A DNA stretch of 64,000 bases from Rhodoferax antarcticus ANT.BR (GTDB lineage Bacteria; Pseudomonadota; Gammaproteobacteria; Burkholderiales; Burkholderiaceae_C). The stretch lies in assembly GCF_001938565.1 (NCBI RefSeq), contig NZ_MSYM01000009.1, positions 1 through 64,000 of the forward strand. Direction: 5' to 3'. The notes under the pieces were generated by a model that was not told where the DNA came from, did not search any database, and was given only the letters and a program-made list of their open reading frames with translations. This document shows, in pieces, positions 47,943-56,476 of this stretch. Each line of letters begins with the position of its first letter. The first letter of the stretch is position 1. The position numbers and the translations under genes were made by a program.

Positions 47943-48797
47943 ATGCAAACCATAGCTACTACCTCTGAAGATCAAGGGGCTACAGGCCAAAAAGGCTATC
48001 AAGTTCTGTCGGTCTGGCGGGCGCCGGAGTTGTCCATGCGCTGGTGGCCGGTGTTTTTGCGCAACCTGCTGGTTTGGCGCAAGCTGGCCATTCCCAGCCT
48101 GGTCGGCAACATTGCCGAGCCGCTAATGTGGCTGCTGGCCTTTGGCTACGGCATGGGCGCGCTGGTCGGCAAAATCAAGGTGGACGGTATTGAGGTGCCC
48201 TACATCCTGTTCCTCGCCAGCGGCAGCATTTGCATGAGCGCGATGAACGCGGCGAGTTTTGAGGCGCTGTACTCTGCGTTCAGCCGCATGCATGTGCAGA
48301 AAACCTGGGACGGCATCATGAACGCGCCGATCAACTTGGACAGTATTGTGCTGGCCGAAATGCTGTGGGCCGCCTTCAAGGCGATCTTCACGGTGACGGC
48401 GATTCTGGGCGTGATGCTGGCTTTGGGTATCAGCTACAGCCCCAAGCTGCTAATCGCCTGGCCGGTGCTGCTGGGCGTGGGCATCACCTTTAGTTGTTTG
48501 GCGCTGATCTTCAATGCACTGGCCAAAGGGTATGACTTTTTCACCTACTACTTCACGTTGTTTCTCACCCCCATGATGTTCCTGAGCGGTATCTTCTTTC
48601 CGCTGGAGCAACTGCCGCCCTTGGTGCGCGCCATCTCGCAATGGCTGCCATTGACCAACGCCGTGGCGCTGGTGCGACCGATGTTCATGGACCAGTGGCC
48701 TACCGATTGGCTACGGCCCCTGCTGGTTCTGACGACCTATACGGTGGGCGGTTTTTGGCTAGCGCTGGCGCTCACCCGCAAGCGGTTTCAGGGGTGA
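47943..48797 (+). CDS. nodJ: NodJ-type ABC transporter permease
   Basis: 284 residues with about six membrane segments. WWPVFLRNLLVWRKLAIPSL, the SGSICMSAMNAASFEALYS region and the conserved FFPLEQLPPLVRAISQWLPL place it in the ABC2/NodJ family. The first 25 residues (TIATTSEDQGATGQKGYQV) are encoded by a sequence like the dispersed repeat and look like an added N-terminus; SVWRAPELSMRWW is where homology should begin. It is coupled to nodI. Confidence 0.9.
   Translation: MQTIATTSEDQGATGQKGYQVLSVWRAPELSMRWWPVFLRNLLVWRKLAIPSLVGNIAEPLMWLLAFGYGMGALVGKIKVDGIEVPYILFLASGSICMSAMNAASFEALYSAFSRMHVQKTWDGIMNAPINLDSIVLAEMLWAAFKAIFTVTAILGVMLALGISYSPKLLIAWPVLLGVGITFSCLALIFNALAKGYDFFTYYFTLFLTPMMFLSGIFFPLEQLPPLVRAISQWLPLTNAVALVRPMFMDQWPTDWLRPLLVLTTYTVGGFWLALALTRKRFQG
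47951..47998 (+). repeat. Diverged REP-like repeat at the 5' end of nodJ
   Basis: CATAGCTACTACCTCTGAAG then CAAGGGGCTACAGGCCAAAA, similar to the copy inside srkA (GAGGGCTACAGGGCTAAAAG). It is in frame with the nodJ start. Confidence 0.65.
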
Positions 48798-48802
48798 GCG
48801 CC

Positions 48803-48904
48803 ATGCGCGCTGAGCTGCTGCATGTTTACGATCCGATGTGCGGCTGGTGTTGGGCGTTTCGATCGGTCTGGACCGCGCTGGTGGGGCAGTGCCTGCAGGG
48901 ATGA
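48803..48904 (+). pseudogene. 5' fragment of a DsbA-like thioredoxin-fold protein
   Basis: 33 codons: LLHVYDPMCGWCWAFRSVW. DPMCSWCW at the N-terminus is the active site of FrnE/DsbA-like proteins of more than 200 residues. The frame ends in TGA at 48904, where the sequence turns into the reverse complement of a hemerythrin gene. Confidence 0.75.
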
Positions 48905-49203
48905 TGGTGCTGGCCGTTGCTGTCGAGTTCCTCCTTGACCTGCGCGTACTTGACCAGCAGGGCTTCATGGGAGATATGCATCTTGTCGGAATCGGGAAAA
49001 CCAGCCGCTTTGGCCACCAGCTCCTCTCGCGCGAAATGGATCCTGGCGTAGCTCGCCAGATCTTGCAGCACACTGTCTAGGTCGACCCTGTTGCGGGATT
49101 TCAGGCTTTGCTCGGCACGGTTGACCAGACCGATCAGGTGTTTGTGATCGACATCAATCAGGTCATTGCCGACACTTAATTGTTCACACCATTCCAGTGA
49201 CAT
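48826..49203 (-). pseudogene. Truncated bacteriohemerythrin
   Basis: From ATG 49203 (AGGAG 6 nt upstream) it reads MSLEWCEQLSVGNDLIDVDH, then HFAREELVAKAAGFPDSDKM and HISHEALLVKYAQVKEEL. These are the iron-binding H and E stretches of hemerythrin. After about 95 residues the frame runs into the reverse strand of the DsbA-like fragment (GQHHHPCRHCPTSA), so the natural C-terminus is missing. Several metal ligands remain. Confidence 0.8.
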
Positions 49204-49300
49204 ACAGGCTCCTACGGAAGTTTTTCGACACTCTTTTCCCCCATAACACGCTAGCAAATCCTGGCAACTTTATTGCTGAGTTTGACCCATTTATATGGCA

Positions 49301-50278
49301 TCAGGCGGGTTGGCCGTGCCATACCTTGGTGGCTACACGCAACATATTTCCGCCCAGCACGCTGTCTGTCTCTTCGGCGCTCAGGCCCACGGCCTGCAGG
49401 GCCTGCGGCAACTGCTGCCAGGTGTCAATGGGCGCATAGCGCATGTCGGCAATGGCGTTGCCATAGCCAGCGGAGGGCGGCCACCAGTAGCCCGCATCAA
49501 AGTCGCCGGGCGGCGTGTCGTCCAGCTCGGGCTGCAAAAACCCGTTATCCAGACCGATGCCGACATGCTCAACGCCCACCAGGTCAGCCACATAGGCTAC
49601 ATGCCGCGCCACGTCGGCGGCAGTTGGTTGCGCCACCCCCAGAAAGCCTGACACGCCCGAGATACACACCACGCCGCCAGTGGCCGCGCAGGTGCGTATC
49701 TGTTCGTCGGTGATGTTGCGGCCATGTTCCACCAGCGTTAGTGGGTTGGCGTGGCTGAAGATCACTGGCTGACTTGATTCGGCCATGATTTCCAGAGTGC
49801 AGGCGCGCCCGGTGTGCGAGCAGTCCATCAGCAGCCCGGCGGCGTTCACCGCTGCCACCATGCGCCGCCCCAAAGGGGTTAGGCCGCGCACCACGTCGTG
49901 GCAGCCGTCGGCCACGGGGTTGTTGCGGTTGTAGGCGAAGTGGATTTGGCGCACACCCAACTGGGCGTACAGCGCCACCATGTCGGGTCGCTCCAGCAGC
50001 GGCAGGGCGCCTTCCAGGTCAAAAGCTATGCTGATCTGCCCGCCAGCTTTGGCACGGTAAATGTCGGCGACGGAATTGACCTGCACATATTTATCCGGGT
50101 GCGCGGCGATGGTGGCGCGGTAACCGGCCATCACCGCCATGATCTGCGCCACCGGGTTCATGTCCATGCCGACGTTGATCGATACATGGTTCAGCCCGCA
50201 GGCGCGCAGTTGGTCTATCGGTGCAAAACTGGCCTGCGGATGCAGCGCCAAGCACATGTGGGCGTCCCAATGAATCAT
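49301..50278 (-). CDS. M19-family membrane/renal dipeptidase homologue
   Basis: 325 residues from ATG 50278. MIHWDAHMCLAL holds the first metal-binding D-x-H. ISIAFDLEGALPLLERPDMV carries the bridging E, LLMDCSHTGRACTLEI and VIFSHANPLTLVEHGRNITD the two later H ligands, and HVGIGLDNGF the last D. It cleaves dipeptides, sometimes D-amino-acid-containing ones. No signal peptide is evident. It lies downstream of the GMC oxidoreductase gene on the same strand. Confidence 0.9.
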   Translation of the reverse strand: MIHWDAHMCLALHPQASFAPIDQLRACGLNHVSINVGMDMNPVAQIMAVMAGYRATIAAHPDKYVQVNSVADIYRAKAGGQISIAFDLEGALPLLERPDMVALYAQLGVRQIHFAYNRNNPVADGCHDVVRGLTPLGRRMVAAVNAAGLLMDCSHTGRACTLEIMAESSQPVIFSHANPLTLVEHGRNITDEQIRTCAATGGVVCISGVSGFLGVAQPTAADVARHVAYVADLVGVEHVGIGLDNGFLQPELDDTPPGDFDAGYWWPPSAGYGNAIADMRYAPIDTWQQLPQALQAVGLSAEETDSVLGGNMLRVATKVWHGQPA

Positions 50279-50369
50279 GGTCTTATCAGGCAAGGTGTGG
50301 CGGTGGGGTGATGTTAGCGGCTGACCGTTATCAGTCCAAACCCGCAGCCGCCGCACAGCGGCGCATCGG

Positions 50370-50431
50370 ATGCTATATATAACGTAGCTTCTGGCGCTTA
50401 TTACAAAAGGGCTAGAGGCCTATTTGTCTTA
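50370..50431 (+). repeat. REP-like dispersed repeat
   Basis: GCTATATATAACGTAGCTTC then TGGCGCTTATTACAAAAGGG and CTAGAGGCCTATTTGTCTTA. Its end forms the stop codon of the GMC oxidoreductase gene. Confidence 0.88.
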
Positions 50432-52030
50432 AATCGACAGAGCCTGATCCGCCTTGATCAGGTCCGCGACTTTCTCGGCAATCATCATCACCGGCGCATT
50501 GGTGTTGCCGCTGACCACGTTAGGCATGATGGACGCATCCACCACCCGCAAGCCCTGCAGGCCATGCACGCGCAGTTGGGCATCGACCACGTCAAGCTCG
50601 CCCGGGCCCATGCGGCAGGTGCCCACCGGGTGGTAAATGGTGTCGGCGTAGTTGCGGATCACTTGCTCGATCTGCTCGTCGGTCTGCGCACCAGCGGTGG
50701 CGGGCAGCTCACGCCCGCCAAATTTGGCCAGCGCGGGCTGCTGCAGGATCTGGCGCATCAGTTTGAAGCCGCGCACCATGCGGTCCACGTCGTCGCGGTC
50801 GCTCAAGAAGTTCGGGTCGACCAGCGGCAGCACTTTCGGGTCTTTGCTGGCCAGCTTGACGCTGCCCCGGCTGCGCGGGCGCAGCAGGCAGACGTGGCAA
50901 GAAAAACCATGCCCCCGGGTAAGGGTGCGGCCGTGGTTGATGAGCTTGCCAATCACAAAGTGCAATTGCAGGTCTGGCGTGGCCTCATCTGGCTGGCTTT
51001 TGATGAAGCCCCCGGCCTCGGCAAAGTTAGTGGTGAGCATGCCGGTGCGGTGCTGACGCCATTGCACCGCCCCTTTGAGCGTGTTGATGCCACCCGCCAC
51101 CGACAGGCCAAACAGCTCGGTATTGGCCGGCACATGGACCACCTGCACCACGTCGGGGTGGTCATGCAGGTTCTGGCCGACACCGGGCAGGTCGTGCAGG
51201 GTGGCAATGCCGTTTTCGACCAGATGCGCGTGCGGGCCAATGCCCGAGAGCATCAGCAGGTGGGGCGACTCAATGGCCCCGGCGCACAACAGCACCTCGC
51301 GCAGGCAATTGAGCTGTTTGAGCTGGCCTTCGTGCTCAAACTCCACGCCCACAGCGCGTCTTTTCTTCAGCAAGATGCGCGTGGTGTGCGCGCCGGTAAA
51401 CACTTTCAGGTTTGGGCGTGACAGCATCGGCGTCAAGTAGGCCTTGGCGGCGCTGCAGCGCTCACCGTTTTTGTGGGTCACCTGGTACAGGCCGACGCCT
51501 TCTTGCTGCGCACCGTTGAAATCCGGGTTGATGGTGTGACCCGCCTGCGCACCGGCTTGCACAAAACGCAAGCCAAAGGGGTTGGGGCTGTGCAGATCGG
51601 CCACGTTCAGCGGACCACCGCTGCCATGCAGGTCGTCCGCGCCGCGCTCGTTGTGCTCGGACTTCTTGAAATACGGCAGCACATCATTCCAAGCCCAGCC
51701 GGGGTTGCCCAGCGCCGCCCAATGGTCGTAATCCTGCTGCTGGCCACGGATGTAACACATGGCGTTGATCGAACTGGAGCCGCCCAGCACCTTGCCGCGC
51801 GGCTGGTAGCCGCTGCGCCCGTTCAAGCCGGGTTGCGGGGTGGTGTTCAGGCCCCAGCCGGCCAGGCTGAACTTGGCCAGCACCGCCAGGCCCGCCGGGC
51901 AGTGGATCAGCACGCTGCTGTCGGGTGGCCCGGCCTCCAGCAGTGCCACGGTGATGTTGGGGTCTTCGGTCAGGCGCGCGGCCAGCACACAACCCGCAGA
52001 GCCGGCGCCGATGATGAGGTAGTCAAACAT
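50429..52030 (-). CDS. GMC-family FAD oxidoreductase (choline/alcohol dehydrogenase-like)
   Basis: 533 residues. [20 protein letters not shown] is the FAD-binding start. [20 protein letters not shown] and [20 protein letters not shown] are the two GMC signatures. HPVGTCRMG supplies the catalytic-region histidine, and [18 protein letters not shown] closes the family pattern. Related enzymes oxidise primary or aromatic alcohols. The substrate cannot be inferred from context. Confidence 0.92.
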   Translation of the reverse strand: MFDYLIIGAGSAGCVLAARLTEDPNITVALLEAGPPDSSVLIHCPAGLAVLAKFSLAGWGLNTTPQPGLNGRSGYQPRGKVLGGSSSINAMCYIRGQQQDYDHWAALGNPGWAWNDVLPYFKKSEHNERGADDLHGSGGPLNVADLHSPNPFGLRFVQAGAQAGHTINPDFNGAQQEGVGLYQVTHKNGERCSAAKAYLTPMLSRPNLKVFTGAHTTRILLKKRRAVGVEFEHEGQLKQLNCLREVLLCAGAIESPHLLMLSGIGPHAHLVENGIATLHDLPGVGQNLHDHPDVVQVVHVPANTELFGLSVAGGINTLKGAVQWRQHRTGMLTTNFAEAGGFIKSQPDEATPDLQLHFVIGKLINHGRTLTRGHGFSCHVCLLRPRSRGSVKLASKDPKVLPLVDPNFLSDRDDVDRMVRGFKLMRQILQQPALAKFGGRELPATAGAQTDEQIEQVIRNYADTIYHPVGTCRMGPGELDVVDAQLRVHGLQGLRVVDASIMPNVVSGNTNAPVMMIAEKVADLIKADQALSI

Positions 52031-52172
52031 GAAATATCTCCCGGCACATACTGAGTCTGGTTTTAGCGTCAGAGGAATGGCCGTGGGTTCAGGTTATCGC
52101 AAAAGCAACTGTGGGTTTAGAGGCTGACCCCAAAGCTGGCGCAGCGGTGCCGCTTTCGGGCATGATGCAGGC

Positions 52173-53285
52173 GTGAAAACGCATCTCCCACCCCTCTCCA
52201 TGCCAGTCAGCACCGCCGCTGGCCACCCCTATCAGGCCCTGACGCCCGACGTGGTGCAGGACGCGCTAGCCAGCATCGGCTTGTATGGCGATGGCCGCCA
52301 GATGGCCCTTAGCTCTTATGAAAACCGCGTCTACCAGTTGCACCTGGAGGACAGCAGCGTGGTGGTGGCCAAGTTTTACCGCCCTGGCCGCTGGAGCGAG
52401 GTGCAGATTCTGGAAGAGCACGCCTTTGCGGCAGAGCTGATGGCCGCCGAAATTCCGATGGTGGGGCCGCTGCTGGTGCAGGGTCAAACGCTGCACCACT
52501 TTGGCGGCTTTGCCTTCAGCGTCAGCCCCAGCCGGGGCGGCCGCGCGCCTGAGCTCGACGACCCCGACGTGCTGGAATGGGTGGGCCGCTTTCTGGCGCG
52601 CATCCACACCGTGGGCGAGGGCAAACCGTTTGCCGTGCGCCCGGCGCTGGATGTACAAACCTTTGGTATCGACTCGCGCGAATGGCTGCTAGCGCACGAC
52701 AAAGTGCCGTTGGACGTGCAATCTGCCTGGGAAAAGGCCTCTGCAGTTGCACTTGATTTGATAGCTACCAGCGCTTTATGCATGAGGGCTACAGGGCTAA
52801 AAGGCTTAAAACCTTTGGCGCGAGATGATGAGACGGACGACGAGCAGCCCACAGACGCCTTGCGCAGCCTGCGCCTGCATGGCGACTGCCATCCGGGCAA
52901 CATCTTGTGGACCCCGCTGGAAGCGCCTGCCAGCAGCTTGCCGGGGCCGCACTTTGTGGACCTGGACGACGCACGCATGGGCCCGGCAGTGCAAGACCTG
53001 TGGATGCTGCTCAGCGGCGACCGCCAGCAGCGCACCCGGCAATTGGGGGCGCTGGTGGATGGTTACGAACAATTTCGCCGGTTTGACCGGCGTGAGCTGG
53101 CGCTGATTGAGCCGCTGCGCACCTTGCGCCTGATCCATTACAGCGCCTGGCTGGCGCGGCGCTGGAGCGACCCGATTTTTGCCATCAACTTCCCGTGGTT
53201 TGGGTCGAGTGATTACTGGACCGGCCAGGTGCAGATGCTGCACGAGCAGATCGAAGCCATGCAGGAAGTGCCGCTGCTGGTGTGA
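52173..53285 (+). CDS. srkA: Stress-response kinase SrkA/RdoA (YihE) homologue
   Basis: 370 residues from GTG 52173; ATG 52200 is an alternative. SSYENRVYQLHLEDSSVVVA and KFYRPGRWSEVQILEEHAFA are the RdoA start. The catalytic loop is LRLHGDCHPGNILW and the metal motif FVDLDDARMGPAVQDLWML. Between the lobes, a stretch (ALDLIATSALCMRATGLKGL) that homologues are not expected to have is encoded by an in-frame copy of the dispersed repeat. E. coli SrkA is a Ser/Thr kinase that counters stress-induced death. Confidence 0.88.
   Translation: MKTHLPPLSMPVSTAAGHPYQALTPDVVQDALASIGLYGDGRQMALSSYENRVYQLHLEDSSVVVAKFYRPGRWSEVQILEEHAFAAELMAAEIPMVGPLLVQGQTLHHFGGFAFSVSPSRGGRAPELDDPDVLEWVGRFLARIHTVGEGKPFAVRPALDVQTFGIDSREWLLAHDKVPLDVQSAWEKASAVALDLIATSALCMRATGLKGLKPLARDDETDDEQPTDALRSLRLHGDCHPGNILWTPLEAPASSLPGPHFVDLDDARMGPAVQDLWMLLSGDRQQRTRQLGALVDGYEQFRRFDRRELALIEPLRTLRLIHYSAWLARRWSDPIFAINFPWFGSSDYWTGQVQMLHEQIEAMQEVPLLV
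52751..52809 (+). repeat. REP-like dispersed repeat inside srkA
   Basis: CTTGATTTGATAGCTACCAG then CGCTTTATGCATGAGGGCTA and CAGGGCTAAAAGGC. It is in frame and adds about 20 codons to the kinase gene. Confidence 0.85.
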
Positions 53286-53396
53286 GTCGCCGGCGTTTTG
53301 GTAGCTCGCGCTTTGAGGCGTTTTACGCAATGGTGCGTTTCTGCGCCACGTTGGCTGCCAGCTTTTTCGGCAGGGTCAGGGGCAGCAGCCGCAGGT

Positions 53397-53840
53397 TTAC
53401 TTGCCGTTGATGCCCAGCAACTCCACCTCAAACAGCAGCGTCGCATTGGGCGCAATCGCGCCGCCCATACCGCGTGCGCCGTAGGCAATCTTGCCGGGGC
53501 AAGTCAGCTTGGCTTTGCCGCCCACTTTCATGCGCTGCACGCCCTCGGTCCAGCAAGGGATCACGTTGCCCAGCGGGAATTCGATGGCTTGGTTGCGCTT
53601 GTACGAGCTGTCAAATTCGCGCCCGTCCGGGAAGGTGCCACGGTAATTGACCTTGACCACATCGGCTGCTTTGGGGCTGGCGCCGGTTCCCTCGGTAAGC
53701 GAGCGGTAGACCAGACCGGTGGCGGTGACGACGGCGCCAGGCTCTTTGGCCGCCGCGTCCAGTGTGGCATCAGCGGCCCAGGCCGCGGAGAAGGTGCTGA
53801 GCAGGGCGACAAAAGCTGTGCGGCGAATAGCAGTTTTCAT
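53397..53840 (-). CDS. Exported FKBP-type peptidyl-prolyl isomerase
   Basis: 147 residues from ATG 53840, with a signal peptide (TAIRRTAFVALLSTFSAAWA). The FKBP core has VVKVNYRGTFPDGREFDSSY, AIEFPLGNVIPCWTEGVQRM and TCPGKIAYGARGMGGAIAPN, ending LLFEVELLGI. It is probably periplasmic. The second copy of the 115-bp element reaches right up to the start codon, and its 38-codon frame is continuous with the gene, so transcription and translation signals must come from, or through, the element. Confidence 0.92.
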   Translation of the reverse strand: MKTAIRRTAFVALLSTFSAAWAADATLDAAAKEPGAVVTATGLVYRSLTEGTGASPKAADVVKVNYRGTFPDGREFDSSYKRNQAIEFPLGNVIPCWTEGVQRMKVGGKAKLTCPGKIAYGARGMGGAIAPNATLLFEVELLGINGK

Positions 53841-53949
53841 CAAAAACTGATCCTGGTTTGAAACCTCCCCCTTCAGGGGGACAGAATTCATTTGGGAGAG
53901 GGGTAACCTCTTCCAAATTCGCCCCGTAAGGTGCGTGGATTGAAACATA
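53835..53949 (-). repeat. 115-bp structured element with CRISPR-like repeat, copy B
   Basis: 113 of 115 positions match 32922-33036. The two differences are T/C in the middle and G/T in the last hairpin (AAGGTGCG here), which breaks one pair of the CRISPR-like stem. Both change an amino acid in the minus-strand frame (Ile/Val and Pro/His) but keep it open. Its minus-strand end is the FKBP start codon. Confidence 0.92.
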
Positions 53950-54033
53950 TTGTTGGGAGAAGTGTTAGTCAAAAGGTGCGGCATTGTCGCAGCCCACCGC
54001 GCGGCCAAGGACACGTCGCCAAACGCTGGGGTT

Positions 54034-54083
54034 TGACATGACTTGACATTGCGTGACTTGGCGTAACTTGGCCTGATTTGGCG
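54034..54083 (+). repeat. Five imperfect tandem decamers
   Basis: TGACATGACT, TGACATTGCG, TGACTTGGCG, TAACTTGGCC and TGATTTGGCG follow each other without gaps. The 10-bp period equals one helical turn. They lie in the gap between the divergent FKBP and kinase/ATPase genes, so they could be regulatory, but no regulator is known. Confidence 0.6.
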
Positions 54084-54120
54084 TGGTTGCGGGCAGTCGT
54101 AGTGTGGCGACCGGTCTGGC

Positions 54121-55701
54121 ATGATGGGCTCTATGAAAGAAGACTTGCCTGACCTGATCGCCGCGCTGCTCTCGCCACAGGCTTACGCCCATAGCGTGGC
54201 GCAAGTGAGCTTGGTGCAAACCCACATCTCATGGGTGTTGCTGGCTGGTGACTTTGCCCACAAGATCAAGAAGCCGCTGAAGCTGCCTTTTCTGGACTTC
54301 AGCACGCTGGCGCTGCGCCACGCTTTGTGCTGTGACGAGTTGTGGCTTAACCAGCGCTTTGCGCCTGACATTTATCTGGACGTCGTGCCCATCACCGCCG
54401 GGCCCGCAGGCCCGCAATTCGGTGGTTCGGGCGAGCCGCTGGAGTGGGCTGTGAAAATGCGCCGCTTTGACGAGGCTGCGCGGCTAGACCATGTTTGCGA
54501 GCAAGGTGAGCTGGTGCCCGCACACTTGAGCGGCCTGGCGCAGACGCTGGTGGCTTTTCACCAGTCTGCCGCGGTGGCACCGCCCGGGTCACCTTATGGC
54601 TGCGCCGAGCTGGTGACCACCCAAGCGCAGGACAATTTCACCGATTTACTGCGCCTGTGTTCCGGCGCAAAAGTGCAGACGCGCTTGCTGGCGCTGCAGC
54701 GCTGGACTGAGAAGCAGGCAGAGCAACTGGCCAGCCTCATGCAAACCCGCCAGCACAGTGGCTGGGTGCGTGAGTGCCACGGCGACCTGCACCTGGCCAA
54801 TCTGGTGCTGCTGAATGGCCAGGTGCGGATGTTTGACTGCCTTGAGTTCAGCCCCGAATTGCGCTGGATTGATGTCACCAGCGACATCGCTTTCACCTAC
54901 GCCGACCTGCTGGCGCATGGCCGCAACGGTTTGGCCAACTGGTTTGTCAACGAAGTCTGGAGCCACAGCGGTGACTATGAGGCTGCTGCGCTGCTGCGTT
55001 TTTATGCGGTCTACCGTTGCCTGGTGCGCGCCAAGGTGGCGGCCATCCGCAGCCAGCAGACGCATGCCGACGCTGCTGATACTGCTGACGATGCTGACGA
55101 TGCTGACGATGCTGACGATGCTGACGATGCTGACGATGCTGACGATGCTGAGGTCTTGGCCGCCATCAGCCTGGCAGAATGTTTAGCCGCGCCGCAGCGG
55201 CTGCAACTCAGCATCACCCACGGGCTGACAGGCAGCGGCAAAACCTGGGCCAGCAATGGTCTGCTGCAAAGCGACACACGGGCACCCACCATCCGCCTGC
55301 GCTCTGATGTGCAGCGCAAGCGGTTGTTCGGCTTGGAACCGCTGGCAAACAGCGGTTCCGGTTTGGCGAGCGGTATCTACGGGCCGCAGGCGCACAGTCA
55401 GACCTATACCCATCTGCAACAGCAGGCGCGGCAGTTACTGGGCGCGGGCTGGTCGGTGCTGGTCGATGCCGCCTTTTTGCAGCGTGGCGACCGCGATGCG
55501 TTTGCGGCCTTGGCTGCAGAGCTGAGCGCTGACTTTGCCATCCTGGCACCGCAGGCCACGCCGGAGCAACTGCGCGAGCGCATTCTGGCGCGCCAAGCTG
55601 GCGCACAGGATGCGTCTGAGGCCACGCTGGCCGTGCTGGCGCAGCAGCTGCGTGTGCTGGAGCCCCTGGCGGACGAAGAAGTTGATGTTTTAGTGCTCTA
55701 G
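54121..55701 (+). CDS. Two-domain protein: phosphotransferase-like plus P-loop kinase-like ATPase
   Basis: 526 residues. The N-terminal half is aminoglycoside-phosphotransferase-like (LLAGDFAHKIKKPLKLPFLD; catalytic loop VRECHGDLHLANLVLL; metal motif RMFDCLEFS). The C-terminal part is a P-loop kinase-like domain with Walker A THGLTGSGKTWASNGLL and a later LVDAAFLQRGDRDAF. This fusion is widespread and usually called AAA family ATPase. Between the domains is a low-complexity linker of seven ADD units (residues about 321-342) encoded by a perfect 9-bp tandem repeat. The substrate is unknown. Confidence 0.85.
   Translation: MMGSMKEDLPDLIAALLSPQAYAHSVAQVSLVQTHISWVLLAGDFAHKIKKPLKLPFLDFSTLALRHALCCDELWLNQRFAPDIYLDVVPITAGPAGPQFGGSGEPLEWAVKMRRFDEAARLDHVCEQGELVPAHLSGLAQTLVAFHQSAAVAPPGSPYGCAELVTTQAQDNFTDLLRLCSGAKVQTRLLALQRWTEKQAEQLASLMQTRQHSGWVRECHGDLHLANLVLLNGQVRMFDCLEFSPELRWIDVTSDIAFTYADLLAHGRNGLANWFVNEVWSHSGDYEAAALLRFYAVYRCLVRAKVAAIRSQQTHADAADTADDADDADDADDADDADDADDAEVLAAISLAECLAAPQRLQLSITHGLTGSGKTWASNGLLQSDTRAPTIRLRSDVQRKRLFGLEPLANSGSGLASGIYGPQAHSQTYTHLQQQARQLLGAGWSVLVDAAFLQRGDRDAFAALAAELSADFAILAPQATPEQLRERILARQAGAQDASEATLAVLAQQLRVLEPLADEEVDVLVL
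55084..55146 (+). repeat. Seven perfect 9-bp tandem repeats in a coding region
   Basis: GCTGACGAT occurs seven times without change, encoding Ala-Asp-Asp repeats in the linker of the kinase/ATPase fusion. The unit is a multiple of three, so copy-number change alters linker length without a frameshift. Confidence 0.97.
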
Positions 55702-55741
55702 CCCTTAATTTAAAAGCGCTAATAGCTATCTAATAAATAGC
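55690..55741 (-). repeat. REP-like dispersed repeat after the kinase/ATPase gene
   Basis: TTAGTGCTCTAGCCCTTAAT then AAAAGCGCTAATAGCTATCT. It overlaps the stop codon of the gene. Confidence 0.87.
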
Positions 55742-55775
55742 ATTGCGTCATGCTCCAAGGCGGCTTTGACAACTC

Positions 55776-55804
55776 CCGATTGAACGCATGAGTGTCTCAA
55801 TCGG
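55776..55804. promoter_or_regulatory. Inverted repeat upstream of the cobalamin riboswitch
   Basis: CCGATTGA (55776-55783) and TCAATCGG (55797-55804) are perfect complements across 13 nt. It could be an operator or terminator before the cobalt locus. A possible -10 (TAGAAT) lies about 15 nt further on. Confidence 0.4.
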
Positions 55805-55830
55805 CCTAAATCTGCCATTAGAATCACGCC

Positions 55831-56038
55831 GTTGGTGCTCGCGGCGTGGTTCACACGGCGCAGTTCAACGGGAAGCAGGAGGGTCTCGCTGACAACAGCC
55901 AACCTAACCTGCGCTGCCCCCGCAACGGTAAGTGGACGAATCTTCTAGATTTAGCTCCCATCAAGGCCACTGAGTGTTCTGTATAGACACTTGGGAAGGC
56001 GATGGAGGTTGCATCCACCAGCCCGGATACCGGCCAAC
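55831..56038 (+). ncRNA. Cobalamin riboswitch
   Basis: GTTGGT at the 5' end pairs with GGCCAAC at the 3' end (P1). Between them are the conserved cobalamin-riboswitch segments: CAACGGGAAGCAGGAGGG, CTGCCCCCGCAACGGTAAG, GCCACTG, TGGGAAGGCGATGG and AGCCCGGATACCGGCC. Binding of adenosylcobalamin normally represses the downstream genes, here cbiM-like, cobW and cobN, which fits cobalt uptake and insertion. Confidence 0.96.
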
Positions 56039-56476
56039 AAGGTGGCTGCATGCTTGCATGCAACCGTGATGCTCAAGCACTGTCGGGGACGTCAGTGAGA
56101 GTTGTTTGCCGGTTCATCCTCTTATGACTCATCGCACCTCTTTTGCGCGCGGCTTCTCCAGGCCATTGGCTTTGGTGCGCGCTTTTCTTGTCCTTTGCCC
56201 CATGACTTCTCTCTTGCGCGCTGGTCCCGCACTGCCACGGCATTGCGGGATCAGCATGCGGGTTGACCGCGCCGTCGCGCCGTCGCGCTGACCGCTCAGG
56301 TCAGCCCGCTTCATGGTGCCGCTCGCGTTGATGAATTCGCACACTTGCGCTCGTCCTTTCGGGTCGACATGGCAAGTGTTGCTGCGCCTGCGTCAGGAGG
56401 TGCACAACCGCTGCGACCCCAATTTTTTTTTCCGTTTGATCTGTTTCTCAAACCTCTATTTTTCAGGAGTGACACC
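56039..56476 (+). other. Long leader between riboswitch and cbiM-like gene
   Basis: About 440 bp without a convincing gene; a TTG-started frame at 56106-56291 looks random. It contains GCGGGTTGACC (56258-56268) and GGTCAGCCCGC (56299-56309), able to form an 11-bp stem around a GC-rich loop. This may be part of the riboswitch expression platform or a transcription-termination structure. Confidence 0.5.

Noticed and set aside
56106..56291. Small ORF between the riboswitch and the cbiM-like gene as a CbtB-type protein
   Set aside because: TTG start without ribosome-binding site, no membrane segment pattern and no recognisable motif.
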